DNA of 64,000 bases. Source: Streptomyces showdoensis (GTDB lineage: Bacteria > Actinomycetota > Actinomycetes > Streptomycetales > Streptomycetaceae). The translations under genes and the position numbers were made by a program. Position 1 is the first letter of the stretch, and each line of letters begins with the position of its first letter. Location: contig NZ_BAAAXG010000013.1 of the NCBI RefSeq assembly GCF_039535475.1, positions 124,001-188,000 on the forward strand, written 5' to 3'. The notes under the pieces were generated by a model. That model was not told where the DNA came from, did no database searches, and saw nothing but the letters and a program-made list of their open reading frames with translations. Below, piece by piece: positions 51,730 through 59,447 of this stretch.

Positions 51730-52194
51730 TCAGCGTGCGTTTACGTACAGCTGCGGCGACCAGCGGGTGCACGAGTTGCCGTTGCACGCCTGGACCATGA
51801 AGTTGTAGTCGTTGCCCGGTGCGTCCAGGGTCCACACCCGCCGCTCACCGGGGCTCTGCTTGCTGATCCTCCAGTCGGTGTTGTCGTACTGCCAGCGGAC
51901 GTTGTAGTGCGTCAGATTGGTGGTGTATCCGCCGTAGTAGAGCTTGATCTGGTTGTTGCACGAGTCGTAGCGCCCGCCGATGTACGGGCTGTTGCTGTAC
52001 TCGTACCGCGGCGGCGTGCCGCCGATGTCGGTCCCGCTCTTCTGGGGCGGCTCGCCGTCGCGGGTGTAGCAGCCCTTCGCCGCGGGGACCGTGTCCGGCG
52101 CGGCGGCGGCGACCGGCGCCACCAGGAGGCCGCTCGCGAGCACGACGCCGGACGACAGTGCCACCGCCGCACGACGCCACTTGAGCGCACGCAT
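51730..52194 (-). CDS. Secreted protein, 154 residues
   Basis: Exported protein with a signal peptide (1-32, positive MRALKWRRAA, then hydrophobic core, ending AAAAPDT). The mature domain is rich in Tyr, Asn and Gly and has four Cys (GCYTRDG, DSCNNQIKLYYGG, QACNGNSC) likely in two disulphides; the spacing VRWQYDNTDWRIS ... YNFMVQACNGNSCTRWSP suggests a fibronectin- or lectin-like beta-sandwich. No family recognised. It is monocistronic, ending just before the 15-bp array. Confidence 0.8.
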   Translation of the reverse strand: MRALKWRRAAVALSSGVVLASGLLVAPVAAAAPDTVPAAKGCYTRDGEPPQKSGTDIGGTPPRYEYSNSPYIGGRYDSCNNQIKLYYGGYTTNLTHYNVRWQYDNTDWRISKQSPGERRVWTLDAPGNDYNFMVQACNGNSCTRWSPQLYVNAR

Positions 52195-52375
52195 GGTTCA
52201 CTCCGTCCTTGGGGTACGGAACTTCCAGGTGTGCCGCCGTGCGGCGCGCGCTCCCCCACGCTCGGCGCCGTGAACCAGCGGACACCCGCTGTCCCCGGAC
52301 TCCCCCTCTCAGCTTACGGCGGGCGGGGGGCCGGGGCCCGTCGGGCGGGGGCGCACGTCCTGCGGCCCCACGCAC

Positions 52376-52410
52376 GGGGCGCCGCCCGGAGACCTCCCGG
52401 ACGGCGCCCC
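52376..52410 (-). terminator. Terminator after the DD-peptidase gene
   Basis: Inverted repeat with about 14-15 paired positions (52376-52389 and 52396-52410, one mismatch) and a 6-nt loop, directly downstream of the minus-strand stop at 52416. The rest of the 220-bp gap up to 52195 shows nothing definable. Confidence 0.72.
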
Positions 52411-52415
52411 ACCCG

Positions 52416-53306
52416 CTACTTCGCGAAGCCGTAGTCCAGCAGCTTCTTCACGTCGGCCGCGCGGTTCGTCTCGTTCGGCGAACCGAGCACCGCGCCGATG
52501 ACCGTCTTGCTGCCGCGGGTGGCCGCGAAGACGAGGCAGTACTTGGCCTGCGGGCCCGAACCGGTCTTCACGCCGATCGCGCCGCTGTACGTGCTCAGGA
52601 GCTTGTTCGTGTTGGTCCACGACATGTTCCGGTAGCCACCGCTCTTGGTGGTCACCTTCTGGGTCGTGGCCTTCGTCTTCACGATGGTGCGGAACGTGGA
52701 GTTCGTCATCGCACTGCTCGCGATCTTCGTCAGGTCACGCGGGGTCGAGTAGTTCGACCCGTTGCTGATCCCGTCGAAGGAGTCGAAGTGGGTGTTGCGC
52801 AGACCCAGCTTGCGGGCCTCGTCGTTCATCTTGCCGATGAACGACTTCACGCGGGCCGCCCGCGTGGTGCCGGTGCCGAACTTGTCGGCCAGCGCGTAGG
52901 CGGCGTCACAGCCCGACGGCAGCATCAGACCGTAGAGGAGCTGACGAACCGTCACCTTGTCGCCGACGATGAGCCGGGCGGAGGAGGCGTTCTTCGAGAC
53001 GATGTAGTCGCTGTACGCCTTGTCGATCGTGACCTTCGCGTCGAGGTTGAGGCCGCGCTGGGCCAGCACCACCTTCGCGGTCATGATCTTCGTGGTGGAG
53101 CCGGTCGACCGGCGGGTGTCCGCGGCCTTCCCGTACAGCGCGGCGCCCGTCCCGTTGTTCATCACGAAGCCGCCCGCGGCGGTGATGGACGGAACGGGCG
53201 GCGTCGCGGCGTGCGCCTGGCCGGCGAAGAGGCCGCCGGCCAGCACGGCGGAGGTCGTGACCGCGACGGTCACGGCACGACGCACGCCCAAAGTGGTCGA
53301 TATCAA
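52416..53306 (-). CDS. K15-type D-alanyl-D-alanine peptidase (S11)
   Basis: Secreted serine DD-peptidase/transpeptidase of 296 residues. Signal peptide 1-28 (ending GQAHA). Penicillin-binding motifs: STTK (SxxK), SGC in place of SxN (LPSGCDAAYALA), and KTG (GVKTGSG). The STTK/SGC/KTG combination is that of the Streptomyces K15 DD-transpeptidase. Such low-molecular-mass enzymes trim or crosslink peptidoglycan and are beta-lactam targets. The TTG start at 53306 is chosen for its GAGGG ribosome binding site; longer starts lack one. It is about 8 kb from the clavam cluster; a resistance role is not suggested by the sequence. Confidence 0.92.
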   Translation of the reverse strand: MISTTLGVRRAVTVAVTTSAVLAGGLFAGQAHAATPPVPSITAAGGFVMNNGTGAALYGKAADTRRSTGSTTKIMTAKVVLAQRGLNLDAKVTIDKAYSDYIVSKNASSARLIVGDKVTVRQLLYGLMLPSGCDAAYALADKFGTGTTRAARVKSFIGKMNDEARKLGLRNTHFDSFDGISNGSNYSTPRDLTKIASSAMTNSTFRTIVKTKATTQKVTTKSGGYRNMSWTNTNKLLSTYSGAIGVKTGSGPQAKYCLVFAATRGSKTVIGAVLGSPNETNRAADVKKLLDYGFAK

Positions 53307-53502
53307 AATGTTCTGCCCTCGGTAGGAGTCGTTGTCGCACGAGGCCCACACGGACCTCGCGCACACAAGATGCACGAGCCGTTCCCATGGATGCACGGCG
53401 GGGTGCGTGACCTACCTCGCATTCCGGCGCGGACGGGCGGACGGGCCGGCCGGCGCGGCGCTCGCGGCCGCCGCGCCCGTCAACGAGCGGCGCTCCCCCG
53501 GG

Positions 53503-53697
53503 TCATGCCCCGGGCGCGGGCGGGGCGCTGTCGCCCGCCTGGCCGTCGGCGCGCATCGCCCGCGTCTCGCTCTTGAGGATGCGCAGCGACTTGCCCAGGG
53601 AACGCGCGGTGTCCGGCAGCCGCTTGGATCCGAACAGGACGATGAACGCGATCGCCACGAGCAGCAGGTGCCAGGGTTCCAGTGCGTTGCGCAGCAC
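53503..53697 (-). CDS. tatA: TatA-like twin-arginine translocase subunit
   Basis: Protein of 64 residues with the TatA/E layout: one N-terminal membrane helix (EPWHLLLVAIAFIVLFG), the FG hinge, then an amphipathic helix (SKRLPDTARSLGKSLRILKSE) and an acidic/Pro tail. It forms the Tat export pore with TatB/TatC, which are not in the window, so this is probably a supernumerary TatA. GTG 53697 follows GGGAGAG. Its promoter region contains one of the GTTGCGCA palindromes described below. Several Tat substrates lie elsewhere in the window (24316, 28139). Confidence 0.88.
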   Translation of the reverse strand: MLRNALEPWHLLLVAIAFIVLFGSKRLPDTARSLGKSLRILKSETRAMRADGQAGDSAPPAPGA

Positions 53698-53734
53698 GGG
53701 GTCACTCTCCCTCGGAGACGGGGTCGTTTGCCTT

Positions 53735-53752
53735 GTTGCGCAACTGTACAAC
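53735..53752. promoter_or_regulatory. Candidate operator site 1 (GTTGCGCA motif)
   Basis: GTTGCGCAACTGTACAAC. It begins with the perfect palindrome GTTGCGCAAC and lies about 40 nt upstream of the tatA start and about 95 nt upstream of the gene at 53847. Confidence 0.55.
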
Positions 53753-53820
53753 TGGCGGGTGCGGGGTCGCGCCGACCCCCTGGACGCTCCGCGCGTGACG
53801 GAGCTCACGACGTTTCAGGA

Positions 53821-53842
53821 GTTGCGCAACACTTAAGGTTGC
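53821..53842. promoter_or_regulatory. Candidate operator site 2 (GTTGCGCA motif)
   Basis: The same 10-bp palindrome GTTGCGCAAC followed by CACTTAAGGTTGC, directly in front of the start at 53847. A regulator bound here would block that gene. Confidence 0.5.
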
Positions 53843-53846
53843 CTCC

Positions 53847-54077
53847 ATGGGGACGAGTGACATGACGGCTCGCCAGAGCGCGGTGCTCCTGGGCGGTCCC
53901 GCGGACGGCGTGCGCCTGACGGTGTCCGACCGGCCGCCCGTACTGCAGGTGACCTATCCCTGCACGGTCGAGGGGGACTCCGCCGGGACCCGCGTCGAGG
54001 CGCTCCACGTCTACCGGCTCGACGGGAGCACCGGGGACGGAGTGCTGCGGTACGGGTACGACCCGGCCAGCCCCTAG
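53847..54077 (+). CDS. Small hypothetical protein, 76 residues
   Basis: Beta-rich protein without signal or membrane segment: SAVLLGGPADGVRLTV, VLQVTYPCTVEG, ALHVYRLDG and GVLRYGYDPASP. Such tiny proteins are widespread in Streptomyces with no known role. The ribosome binding site is weak (AAGGTTGCC); the adjacent TTGCGCAAC palindrome overlaps the leader. It could be a target of a local repressor. The coding potential is fair, but this is one of the less certain genes here. Confidence 0.65.
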   Translation: MGTSDMTARQSAVLLGGPADGVRLTVSDRPPVLQVTYPCTVEGDSAGTRVEALHVYRLDGSTGDGVLRYGYDPASP

Positions 54078-54138
54078 CGGCGCGGGCGGGCGCCCCGCCG
54101 GGACCGACGCCCCGCGATCCCCCACCCCCATCCTGCAC

Positions 54139-54156
54139 GTTGCGCAGCTGTGCAAC
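54139..54156. promoter_or_regulatory. Candidate operator site 3 (GTTGCGCA motif)
   Basis: GTTGCGCAGCTGTGCAAC, an almost perfect 18-bp palindrome that agrees with site 1 at most positions (shared form GTTGCGCARCTGTRCAAC). It lies about 57 nt upstream of the LCP-family gene. Confidence 0.58.
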
Positions 54157-54212
54157 CTTCCGGCGCCTGCCGCCGTCCTGCCTTACGGGCTCGGAGGAAT
54201 GGGGTCACGCTG

Positions 54213-55415
54213 ATGACAGGCGGAAACCGCGGCACACAGGCACGCCGGTCCGCACCGCGGGGCGGGCCACGCCGACGCGGCCGGGTCGGACGGCTCCTCA
54301 TGACGGCGCTCGCGCTGCTCGTGCTGACGACCGCCGGGTTCGGCTGGGGCTGGCTCAAGCTGAGCGGCGGCATCCGGACCTTCGGCGCCGAGGGCCTCTC
54401 CGACGACCGGCCCGCCGCCTCCGGCCCGGGACAGAACGTCCTGGTCATCGGCTCGGACGCGCGCACCGGCGGGAACAGCGCGCTCGGCGGCGGGGACGCG
54501 CACGACATCGGCCGCTCCGACACCTCCTTCCTGCTGCACGTGTACGCGGACCACGAGCACGCGGTCGCCGTCTCCTTCCCCCGCGACACGCTCGTCGACA
54601 TCCCGCCCTGCCGGCTCCCCGACGGCACGTGGACCAGGCCGCGCACCGGCGCCATGTTCAACTCCGCGTTCGCCGTGGGGCAGAGCGCCGAGGGCAACCC
54701 GGCGTGCACGCAGAACACGGTCGAGAAGCTGACCGGGCTGCGCGTCGACCACACCGTCGTCGTCGACTTCAAGGGCTTCGCCGCCCTGACCGAGGTCGTG
54801 CACGGCGTACCGGTGTGCCTCCCCCAGGACGTGTACGAGAAGGACCTCGACCCGAACCGCGCCACGCGCGGCGCCCGCGTCTTCGCCAAGGGCGAGCAGA
54901 CCGTCTCCGGGCAGAAGGCCCTGGACTACGTGCGGCTGCGCCACGGGATCGGCGACGGTTCCGACATAGGGCGCATCAAGCGCCAGCAGGCGTTCGTGGC
55001 CGCCCTGCTCAGGAAGGTCAGGAGCGACGGCCTCACCCCGGCCCGGCTGCTGCCGCTCGCCGACGCGGCGACCCGCTCCCTCACCGTGGACCCCGGCCTC
55101 GGATCCGCCGACAGACTGATCTCGTTCGCGATGTCACTCAAGGACGTCGACCTCCACGACACGAAGTTCGTCACGCTGCCCTGGCGTTACCAGGGGGCGC
55201 GCGTCGCGATCGTCGAGCCCCGGGCCGAGGCCCTCTGGGCGGCCCTGAAGGCCGACCGGCCGCTCGACGGCCGTGCCGCCGGTACACCCGCGACCGCCGG
55301 CGCGCCCACCCCCGCCGGCACCTCCGCCCCGCCCGCCGCGACTCCCCCGCCGGCGGCCACCGAGGACACCCGGTCCGCCGACGACGCCCCCTGCTCCGAC
55401 CTGTCGTACGGATGA
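54213..55415 (+). CDS. LytR-CpsA-Psr family glycopolymer ligase
   Basis: Membrane-anchored protein of 400 residues that transfers teichoic-acid-like polymers or polysaccharide to peptidoglycan. An Arg-rich cytoplasmic start (RRGRVGRLL) precedes one membrane helix (about 32-52). The LCP domain follows with NVLVIGSDAR, RSDTSFLLHV, SFPRDTLVDIP (catalytic Arg/Asp), HTVVVDFKGF and DYVRLRHGIGDGSDIGRIKRQQ. The C-terminal 50 residues are Pro/Ala/Thr-rich. ATG 54213 is 12-15 nt after GGAGGA; a CTG immediately upstream might be used. It is convergent with the mgtA-like gene (9-nt gap). Confidence 0.9.
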   Translation: MTGGNRGTQARRSAPRGGPRRRGRVGRLLMTALALLVLTTAGFGWGWLKLSGGIRTFGAEGLSDDRPAASGPGQNVLVIGSDARTGGNSALGGGDAHDIGRSDTSFLLHVYADHEHAVAVSFPRDTLVDIPPCRLPDGTWTRPRTGAMFNSAFAVGQSAEGNPACTQNTVEKLTGLRVDHTVVVDFKGFAALTEVVHGVPVCLPQDVYEKDLDPNRATRGARVFAKGEQTVSGQKALDYVRLRHGIGDGSDIGRIKRQQAFVAALLRKVRSDGLTPARLLPLADAATRSLTVDPGLGSADRLISFAMSLKDVDLHDTKFVTLPWRYQGARVAIVEPRAEALWAALKADRPLDGRAAGTPATAGAPTPAGTSAPPAATPPPAATEDTRSADDAPCSDLSYG

Positions 55416-55424
55416 ACCGAGCGG

Positions 55425-58115
55425 CTACGGCGTCCCCGTGACCGCCGCCGCGGAGGCGGCGCACCGCCGGTCGTAGCGGGACCGGGCGGCGCGCAGCGCC
55501 ACCGCGTAGAGCGCGAGGACGGCGGCGAGGAGGAGGTAGTACGGCGGGGGCGGGGGGGTCATGGCGAGCAGGGGTCCGAGCGGGGACAGGGGCAGCAGGA
55601 CGCCGGTCACGGCGAGGGCCGCCGCCGCGTACCGGACGGGGCCGGGCGCGGTCCCGTAGCGGCGGGCGCCGCGCAGCAGGAGCATCACCAGTGCCTGGGT
55701 GAGCAGGTTCTCGGTGAACCAGCCGGCGTGGAAGGCCCCCTGGGTGTCGGCCGAGGACCGCGTGGCGACGAGGAGCACGCCGAACGTGGCCACGTCGGCG
55801 ACGGCGTTGAGCAGCCCGAAGCCGGTGATGAAGCGCAGGAACCCGCGGTGCCGCAGCCGGGTGGGGGTGCGCAGGGCGGCCGGGGCCGGGCGGTCGTGGG
55901 CGAAGGCCAGCTGGGCGGCGTCGGAGCACAGGTTCTGCACGAGGACCTGTGCGGGGAGCATCGGCAGGAAGGGCAGCAGGAGCGCGGCGGCCAGCATGGC
56001 GATGACGTTGCCGAGGTTCGACGACAGGGTGACGTGCAGATGGGCGGCGATGTTCCCGCCGGCGTTCCGGCCGGCGGCGACGGCATGGTCGACCGCCGCC
56101 AGGTCCTTCTCGGCCAGGACGAGGTCCGCGGTGTCCCTGACGACGGCGACGGCGCCCTTGGGGCAGAGGCCGACGTCGGCGGCGCGGAGGGCGGGCACGT
56201 CGTTGACGCCGTCGCCGAGGAACCCGGTGACGTGCCCGGCCGCGCGGAGGGCGGTGACGACGCGGGCCTTGTGCTCGGGGGCGCAGCGCGCGAAGACGGT
56301 GGTGTGCCGGGCGGCGGCGGCCAGTTCGGCGTCGTCCAGGCGGTCCAGGTCCTCGGCGGTGAGCACCCGGCCGGGGTCGAGGCCGAGTTCGCGGCAGGTG
56401 TGGGCGGCGGTGCCCGGGTGGTCGCCGGTCAGGATCCGGACGGCGACCCCGCGGTCGGCGAGGCTGCCGAGGGCCGCCGCGGCGGTGGGGGCGAGGGCGT
56501 CGCGCAGCACGACGAACCCGAGGAAGGAGAGGCCGCGCTCGTCGGCCGGGGTGTGGTCGCGGAGGCGGGCCGGCCGTTCGGCGAGGGCGACGGCGAGGAG
56601 GCGGGCGCCCGTGCCGGCCTCCCGCGCGGCGAGGGCGAGCAGCCGGTCCCGCTCGGCCGCGTCCAGGGCACACCGCTCCAGTACGGTCTCCGCCGCGCCC
56701 TTCACCACCAGGGTGTGGGTGCCGAGCCGGCCGGGCCGGCGCACGACGGCGGTGGCCAGGCGGCGTACCGGGTCGAAGGGCAGCGCGGCGACCCCGTCGG
56801 GGTCGTCGGGCCCGTCGGGGACCGCCTCCTCCAGGAGCGCCTCGTCGAGCGCGTCGGGGGTGGGGAGCTCCGCGAGCTGGAGCGTCCACCAGGCGTTGAC
56901 GGCGGCCCAGTGCAGCACCTCGGGGTCGTCCCGGCCGTGCGCGTCGACGGCGCGGACGACGGCGGGCCGGTCCTGGGTCAGGGTGCCGGTCTTGTCCAGG
57001 CAGAGGACGTCGACGGCGCCGAGGTCGTGGAGCGCGGGCAGGCGCCGGACGATCACCCGGTGCTCGTGGGCGAGGCGCGCGGCCCCGCGGGCGAGGACGG
57101 TGGTGACGACGACGGGAAGCATCTCGGGGGTCAGTCCGACCGCCACGGCGACGGCGAACGGGAGCGTCTCCAGTCCCCGTCCGTGCAGGGCGGCGCCGGC
57201 CATGAGGACGAGCGGCGGGGTCAGCAGCATGAAGCGGATCAGAGTCCAGGAGATGCCGTGGACGGCCTGGTCGAAGGCGCTGTCCCGGCGTCCTCCGGGC
57301 GCCGCGTGGGCGGCGGCGAGGCGGGTGCGGGCTCCGGTGGCGACGACCACCGCGGTCGCGCTGCCGTACGCCACGCTGCTGCCGAGGAAGCAGGTGTGGG
57401 GCTGGGCGAAGGGTCCGGCCCCCGGGCCGTCGGGCGCGCCGAGGGGATGTTCGTCTGCGAGGCCCTCGTCCACGGAGCGCTCGTCCACCGGCTGCTCGTC
57501 CACGGGGTACTTGTCGACGGGCGCCGACTCGCCGGTGAGCGCGGCCTCGTGCAGCCGCAGGCCGCGGGACCGCAGCAGCCGTACGTCCGCGGGGACCAGG
57601 TCCCCGGGCCCCAGCCGGACCACGTCGCCGGGCACGAGCTCGGTGGCCGGGACCTCCCGGGGCCGGGCCTCGGGTCCGCCGGGGCCCGGGCGGCGCAGGA
57701 CGGTCGCGGTGGTGGCCACCGACGCGCGCAGCGCCGCCGTGGCGCGGTCGGCCCGGTGCTCGCCCGAGGAGCGGAGCAGACAGCTGACCGCGACGAGGAG
57801 GAGGATCACGCTCCCGGTCCCCCAGGCGGCGACGGCCACCGAGACCAGTCCCAGGCAGAGCAGGACCGCGGTGAACGGGTCGCGCAGGCTGCGCAGGAGC
57901 CGCCGCGACCAGGACGGCGGCCGCCGGGCGGGCAGCGCGTTCTCCCCGTACCGGACGAGCCGCCGCTCGGCCTCGGCGTCCGTCAGGCCGCGCGGTCCGG
58001 TGTCGAGCTCCCGCAGCACCTGGAGCGCGGTGAGCGGCTCCGGTCGCTCCCGTCCGGGCGCGCGGCTGCCGCCGGTGCCGGGGGCGAGGGGGCCGGGAGC
58101 AGCCGACTCAGGCAC
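55425..58115 (-). CDS. mgtA: Mg2+-type P-type ATPase (MgtA-like)
   Basis: P3B-type ATPase of 896 residues for Mg2+ import or a related cation. Landmarks: actuator motif LTGESAP, phosphorylation motif DKTGTLT, nucleotide-binding KGAAETVLERC, hinge GDGVNDVPALRAAD, and about ten membrane helices with VGLTPEMLPVVV typical of MgtA. Five pentapeptide repeats (VDKYP, VDEQP, VDERS, VDEGL, ADEHP; coded by 57444-57518) are inserted just after the LTGES motif. GTG 58115 overlaps the stop of the upstream ArsR gene by 8 nt, so both are co-expressed and the regulator presumably controls the operon. Confidence 0.92.
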   Translation of the reverse strand: MPESAAPGPLAPGTGGSRAPGRERPEPLTALQVLRELDTGPRGLTDAEAERRLVRYGENALPARRPPSWSRRLLRSLRDPFTAVLLCLGLVSVAVAAWGTGSVILLLVAVSCLLRSSGEHRADRATAALRASVATTATVLRRPGPGGPEARPREVPATELVPGDVVRLGPGDLVPADVRLLRSRGLRLHEAALTGESAPVDKYPVDEQPVDERSVDEGLADEHPLGAPDGPGAGPFAQPHTCFLGSSVAYGSATAVVVATGARTRLAAAHAAPGGRRDSAFDQAVHGISWTLIRFMLLTPPLVLMAGAALHGRGLETLPFAVAVAVGLTPEMLPVVVTTVLARGAARLAHEHRVIVRRLPALHDLGAVDVLCLDKTGTLTQDRPAVVRAVDAHGRDDPEVLHWAAVNAWWTLQLAELPTPDALDEALLEEAVPDGPDDPDGVAALPFDPVRRLATAVVRRPGRLGTHTLVVKGAAETVLERCALDAAERDRLLALAAREAGTGARLLAVALAERPARLRDHTPADERGLSFLGFVVLRDALAPTAAAALGSLADRGVAVRILTGDHPGTAAHTCRELGLDPGRVLTAEDLDRLDDAELAAAARHTTVFARCAPEHKARVVTALRAAGHVTGFLGDGVNDVPALRAADVGLCPKGAVAVVRDTADLVLAEKDLAAVDHAVAAGRNAGGNIAAHLHVTLSSNLGNVIAMLAAALLLPFLPMLPAQVLVQNLCSDAAQLAFAHDRPAPAALRTPTRLRHRGFLRFITGFGLLNAVADVATFGVLLVATRSSADTQGAFHAGWFTENLLTQALVMLLLRGARRYGTAPGPVRYAAAALAVTGVLLPLSPLGPLLAMTPPPPPYYLLLAAVLALYAVALRAARSRYDRRCAASAAAVTGTP

Positions 58116-58467
58116 CGTGTCCGCTGCGTCGTACGAGCGTGGGGGTCCGGTCGGTACGGGCGGTGAGCTGGCCGACCATCACGCGGACCACGGTCACGAC
58201 CTCCGGGTCGTCGACGAAGTAGACCTGCCGCCGTCCCTCGCGCCGGGCCCGCACCAGGCCCGCCAGCTTCAGTTTGGTCAGGTGCTGGCTGACCGCGGGC
58301 AGCGCGCCGCCCACCCGCTCCGCGAGCCCGGTCACGTCGCTCTCGCCCTGGGCGAGCGCCCAGACGATGTGCAGCCGCGAGGGCGAGGACAGCAGTCCGA
58401 AGGCGGCGGCCGCCTCGGCCAGCACCTCGGCAGGAGGGTCCGTGAAACCGCCCGCGTCTGCCGCCAC
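58108..58467 (-). CDS. ArsR-family metal-responsive repressor
   Basis: Winged-helix repressor of 119 residues. The helix-turn-helix is AERVGGALPAVSQHLTKLKLAGLV and the wing is RREGRRQVYFVDD. The canonical ArsR ELCVCD-type metal site is missing; no Cys is present, so sensing may involve His/Asp residues (VDDPE, C-terminal RRSGHG) or a non-metal signal. GTG 58467 follows GGGGAGAG. It forms an operon with the MgtA-like ATPase. Confidence 0.9.
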   Translation of the reverse strand: MAADAGGFTDPPAEVLAEAAAAFGLLSSPSRLHIVWALAQGESDVTGLAERVGGALPAVSQHLTKLKLAGLVRARREGRRQVYFVDDPEVVTVVRVMVGQLTARTDRTPTLVRRSGHGA

Positions 58468-58769
58468 CGTCGCTCTCCCCTTCCGCGTACGCCCGAAGGC
58501 CCCCCAGTCTAGGGCCGCGGCCGAGGCCTCCCCCGCCCGTCCCACCCGCCCCGTACTCGGCGTATGCCCCTTCGGTTAGGCTAGCCTTCCCTGGCGTGCG
58601 GACCCGCGCGCCGGGGCGGGTTCCGGTGCCCCAGGCAGGGACCCAGCGGACGGAACGGGCGAAGGCAGGGCGCAGGTGAGAAACGGTGACCGGGCTTGCG
58701 CGTCGTGCTGCCGGCGGGGCGGGACGCCCGTGCCCGTGACGGGCGAGGCCGTTTCCGGGGCGAGGTGCC
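58468..58769. other. Divergent intergenic region with candidate iron box
   Basis: A 302-bp interval between the ArsR/MgtA operon and the VTT-domain gene. The only recognisable element is at 58571-58589, TTCGGTTAGGCTAGCCTTC, which matches the DmdR/IdeR iron-box consensus at 15 of 19 positions and has a perfect core palindrome AGGCTAGCCT. The rest is GC-rich sequence without a supportable gene. Confidence 0.55.
58571..58589. promoter_or_regulatory. Candidate DmdR1/IdeR iron box
   Basis: TTCGGTTAGGCTAGCCTTC compared with consensus TTAGGTTAGGCTAACCTAA: 13 of 14 core positions agree. It is about 100 nt upstream of the ArsR start and 180 nt upstream of the VTT gene start. Confidence 0.5.
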
Positions 58770-59258
58770 GTGGATAAGATCGCGCTCACGGCCGGAGCCC
58801 TCTACGTCATCGTCCTGCTGCGCGCCGGAGGGACCTTCGCCGTCGGCTGGCTGGCCGGGGCCGGCGCCCGCCGCAGCAGGTTCGCCGGGCGCATCTCCTC
58901 GGCGAGGTTCCAGCGCGCCGAGCGGGCGATCCAGCGCTGGGGCGCCCCGGTGGTGGCCGTCTCCTTCCTGACCGTCGGCTTCCAGACCGCCGCCAACTTC
59001 CTCGCGGGCAGCATGCGCATGCCGCTGCCGCGCTACCTCCCCGCCCTGTTCCTGGGCGGAGCGGCCTGGGCGCTGATCTACGCGACCGCGGGACTCGGCG
59101 TCCTCGAGGTACTGGGCCGCCTCTTCGCCGAGCACACGGCCCTCGGGGTGTCCGCCGTGGCCGCCCTGCTCCTCGCGGCGGGCGGGCTGGTGGCCTACCG
59201 CAGGAGGAGGACGGCCCCCGCCGCCGCCTCCTCCGGCACCGCGACCGACGCGTCGTGA
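58770..59258 (+). CDS. VTT (DedA/SNARE-associated) membrane protein
   Basis: Short DedA-like membrane protein of 162 residues with four hydrophobic segments. The VTT-like features are FAVGWLAGAGARRSRFAGRI, the helix with FQRAERAIQRWGAPVVAVSFLTVGFQTAANFLAGSMRMPLPRY (given here only as landmark, residues about 47-90), and a C-terminal helix followed by RRRRT. DedA proteins act as lipid flippases or help maintain the membrane potential. The length is less than the usual 200. GTG 58770 is preceded by a weak GAGG. Confidence 0.78.
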   Translation: MDKIALTAGALYVIVLLRAGGTFAVGWLAGAGARRSRFAGRISSARFQRAERAIQRWGAPVVAVSFLTVGFQTAANFLAGSMRMPLPRYLPALFLGGAAWALIYATAGLGVLEVLGRLFAEHTALGVSAVAALLLAAGGLVAYRRRRTAPAAASSGTATDAS

Positions 59259-59383
59259 GCCCCTCCCGGGAGCCCCGCCACGTGGGGACCCGGGACGGGA
59301 TGTCCTCGGCGGAGTCCGACCGGGCCGAGGCCTTCGAGGCCCGTTGGCGCGGGGGCGCCGGGCGGGCCCCTGGGCGGGCCGGG

Positions 59384-59405
59384 GATTGACCGAAGATTGA
59401 CCGAT
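59384..59405 (+). repeat. 11-bp direct repeat upstream of DUF6445-like gene
   Basis: GATTGACCGA occurs twice in tandem (59385-59394 and 59396-59405 approximately), about 45 nt upstream of the start at 59448. It may be an operator or a -35 region (TTGACC). Confidence 0.6.
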
Positions 59406-59447
59406 CCGCGGCCCGGCGATGGCGAGCCCGTCCCTAGTCTCGGCCGC

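Noticed and set aside
51572..51808. His-rich small frame across the 15-bp array
   Set aside because: Its His-rich content is produced by the tandem repeat, it lacks a ribosome binding site and runs antisense into the secreted-protein gene.
52416..53306. K15-type DD-peptidase as the clavam self-resistance determinant
   Set aside because: It has ordinary penicillin-binding motifs and lies about 8 kb beyond the cluster terminator; nothing in the sequence links it to the clavam genes.
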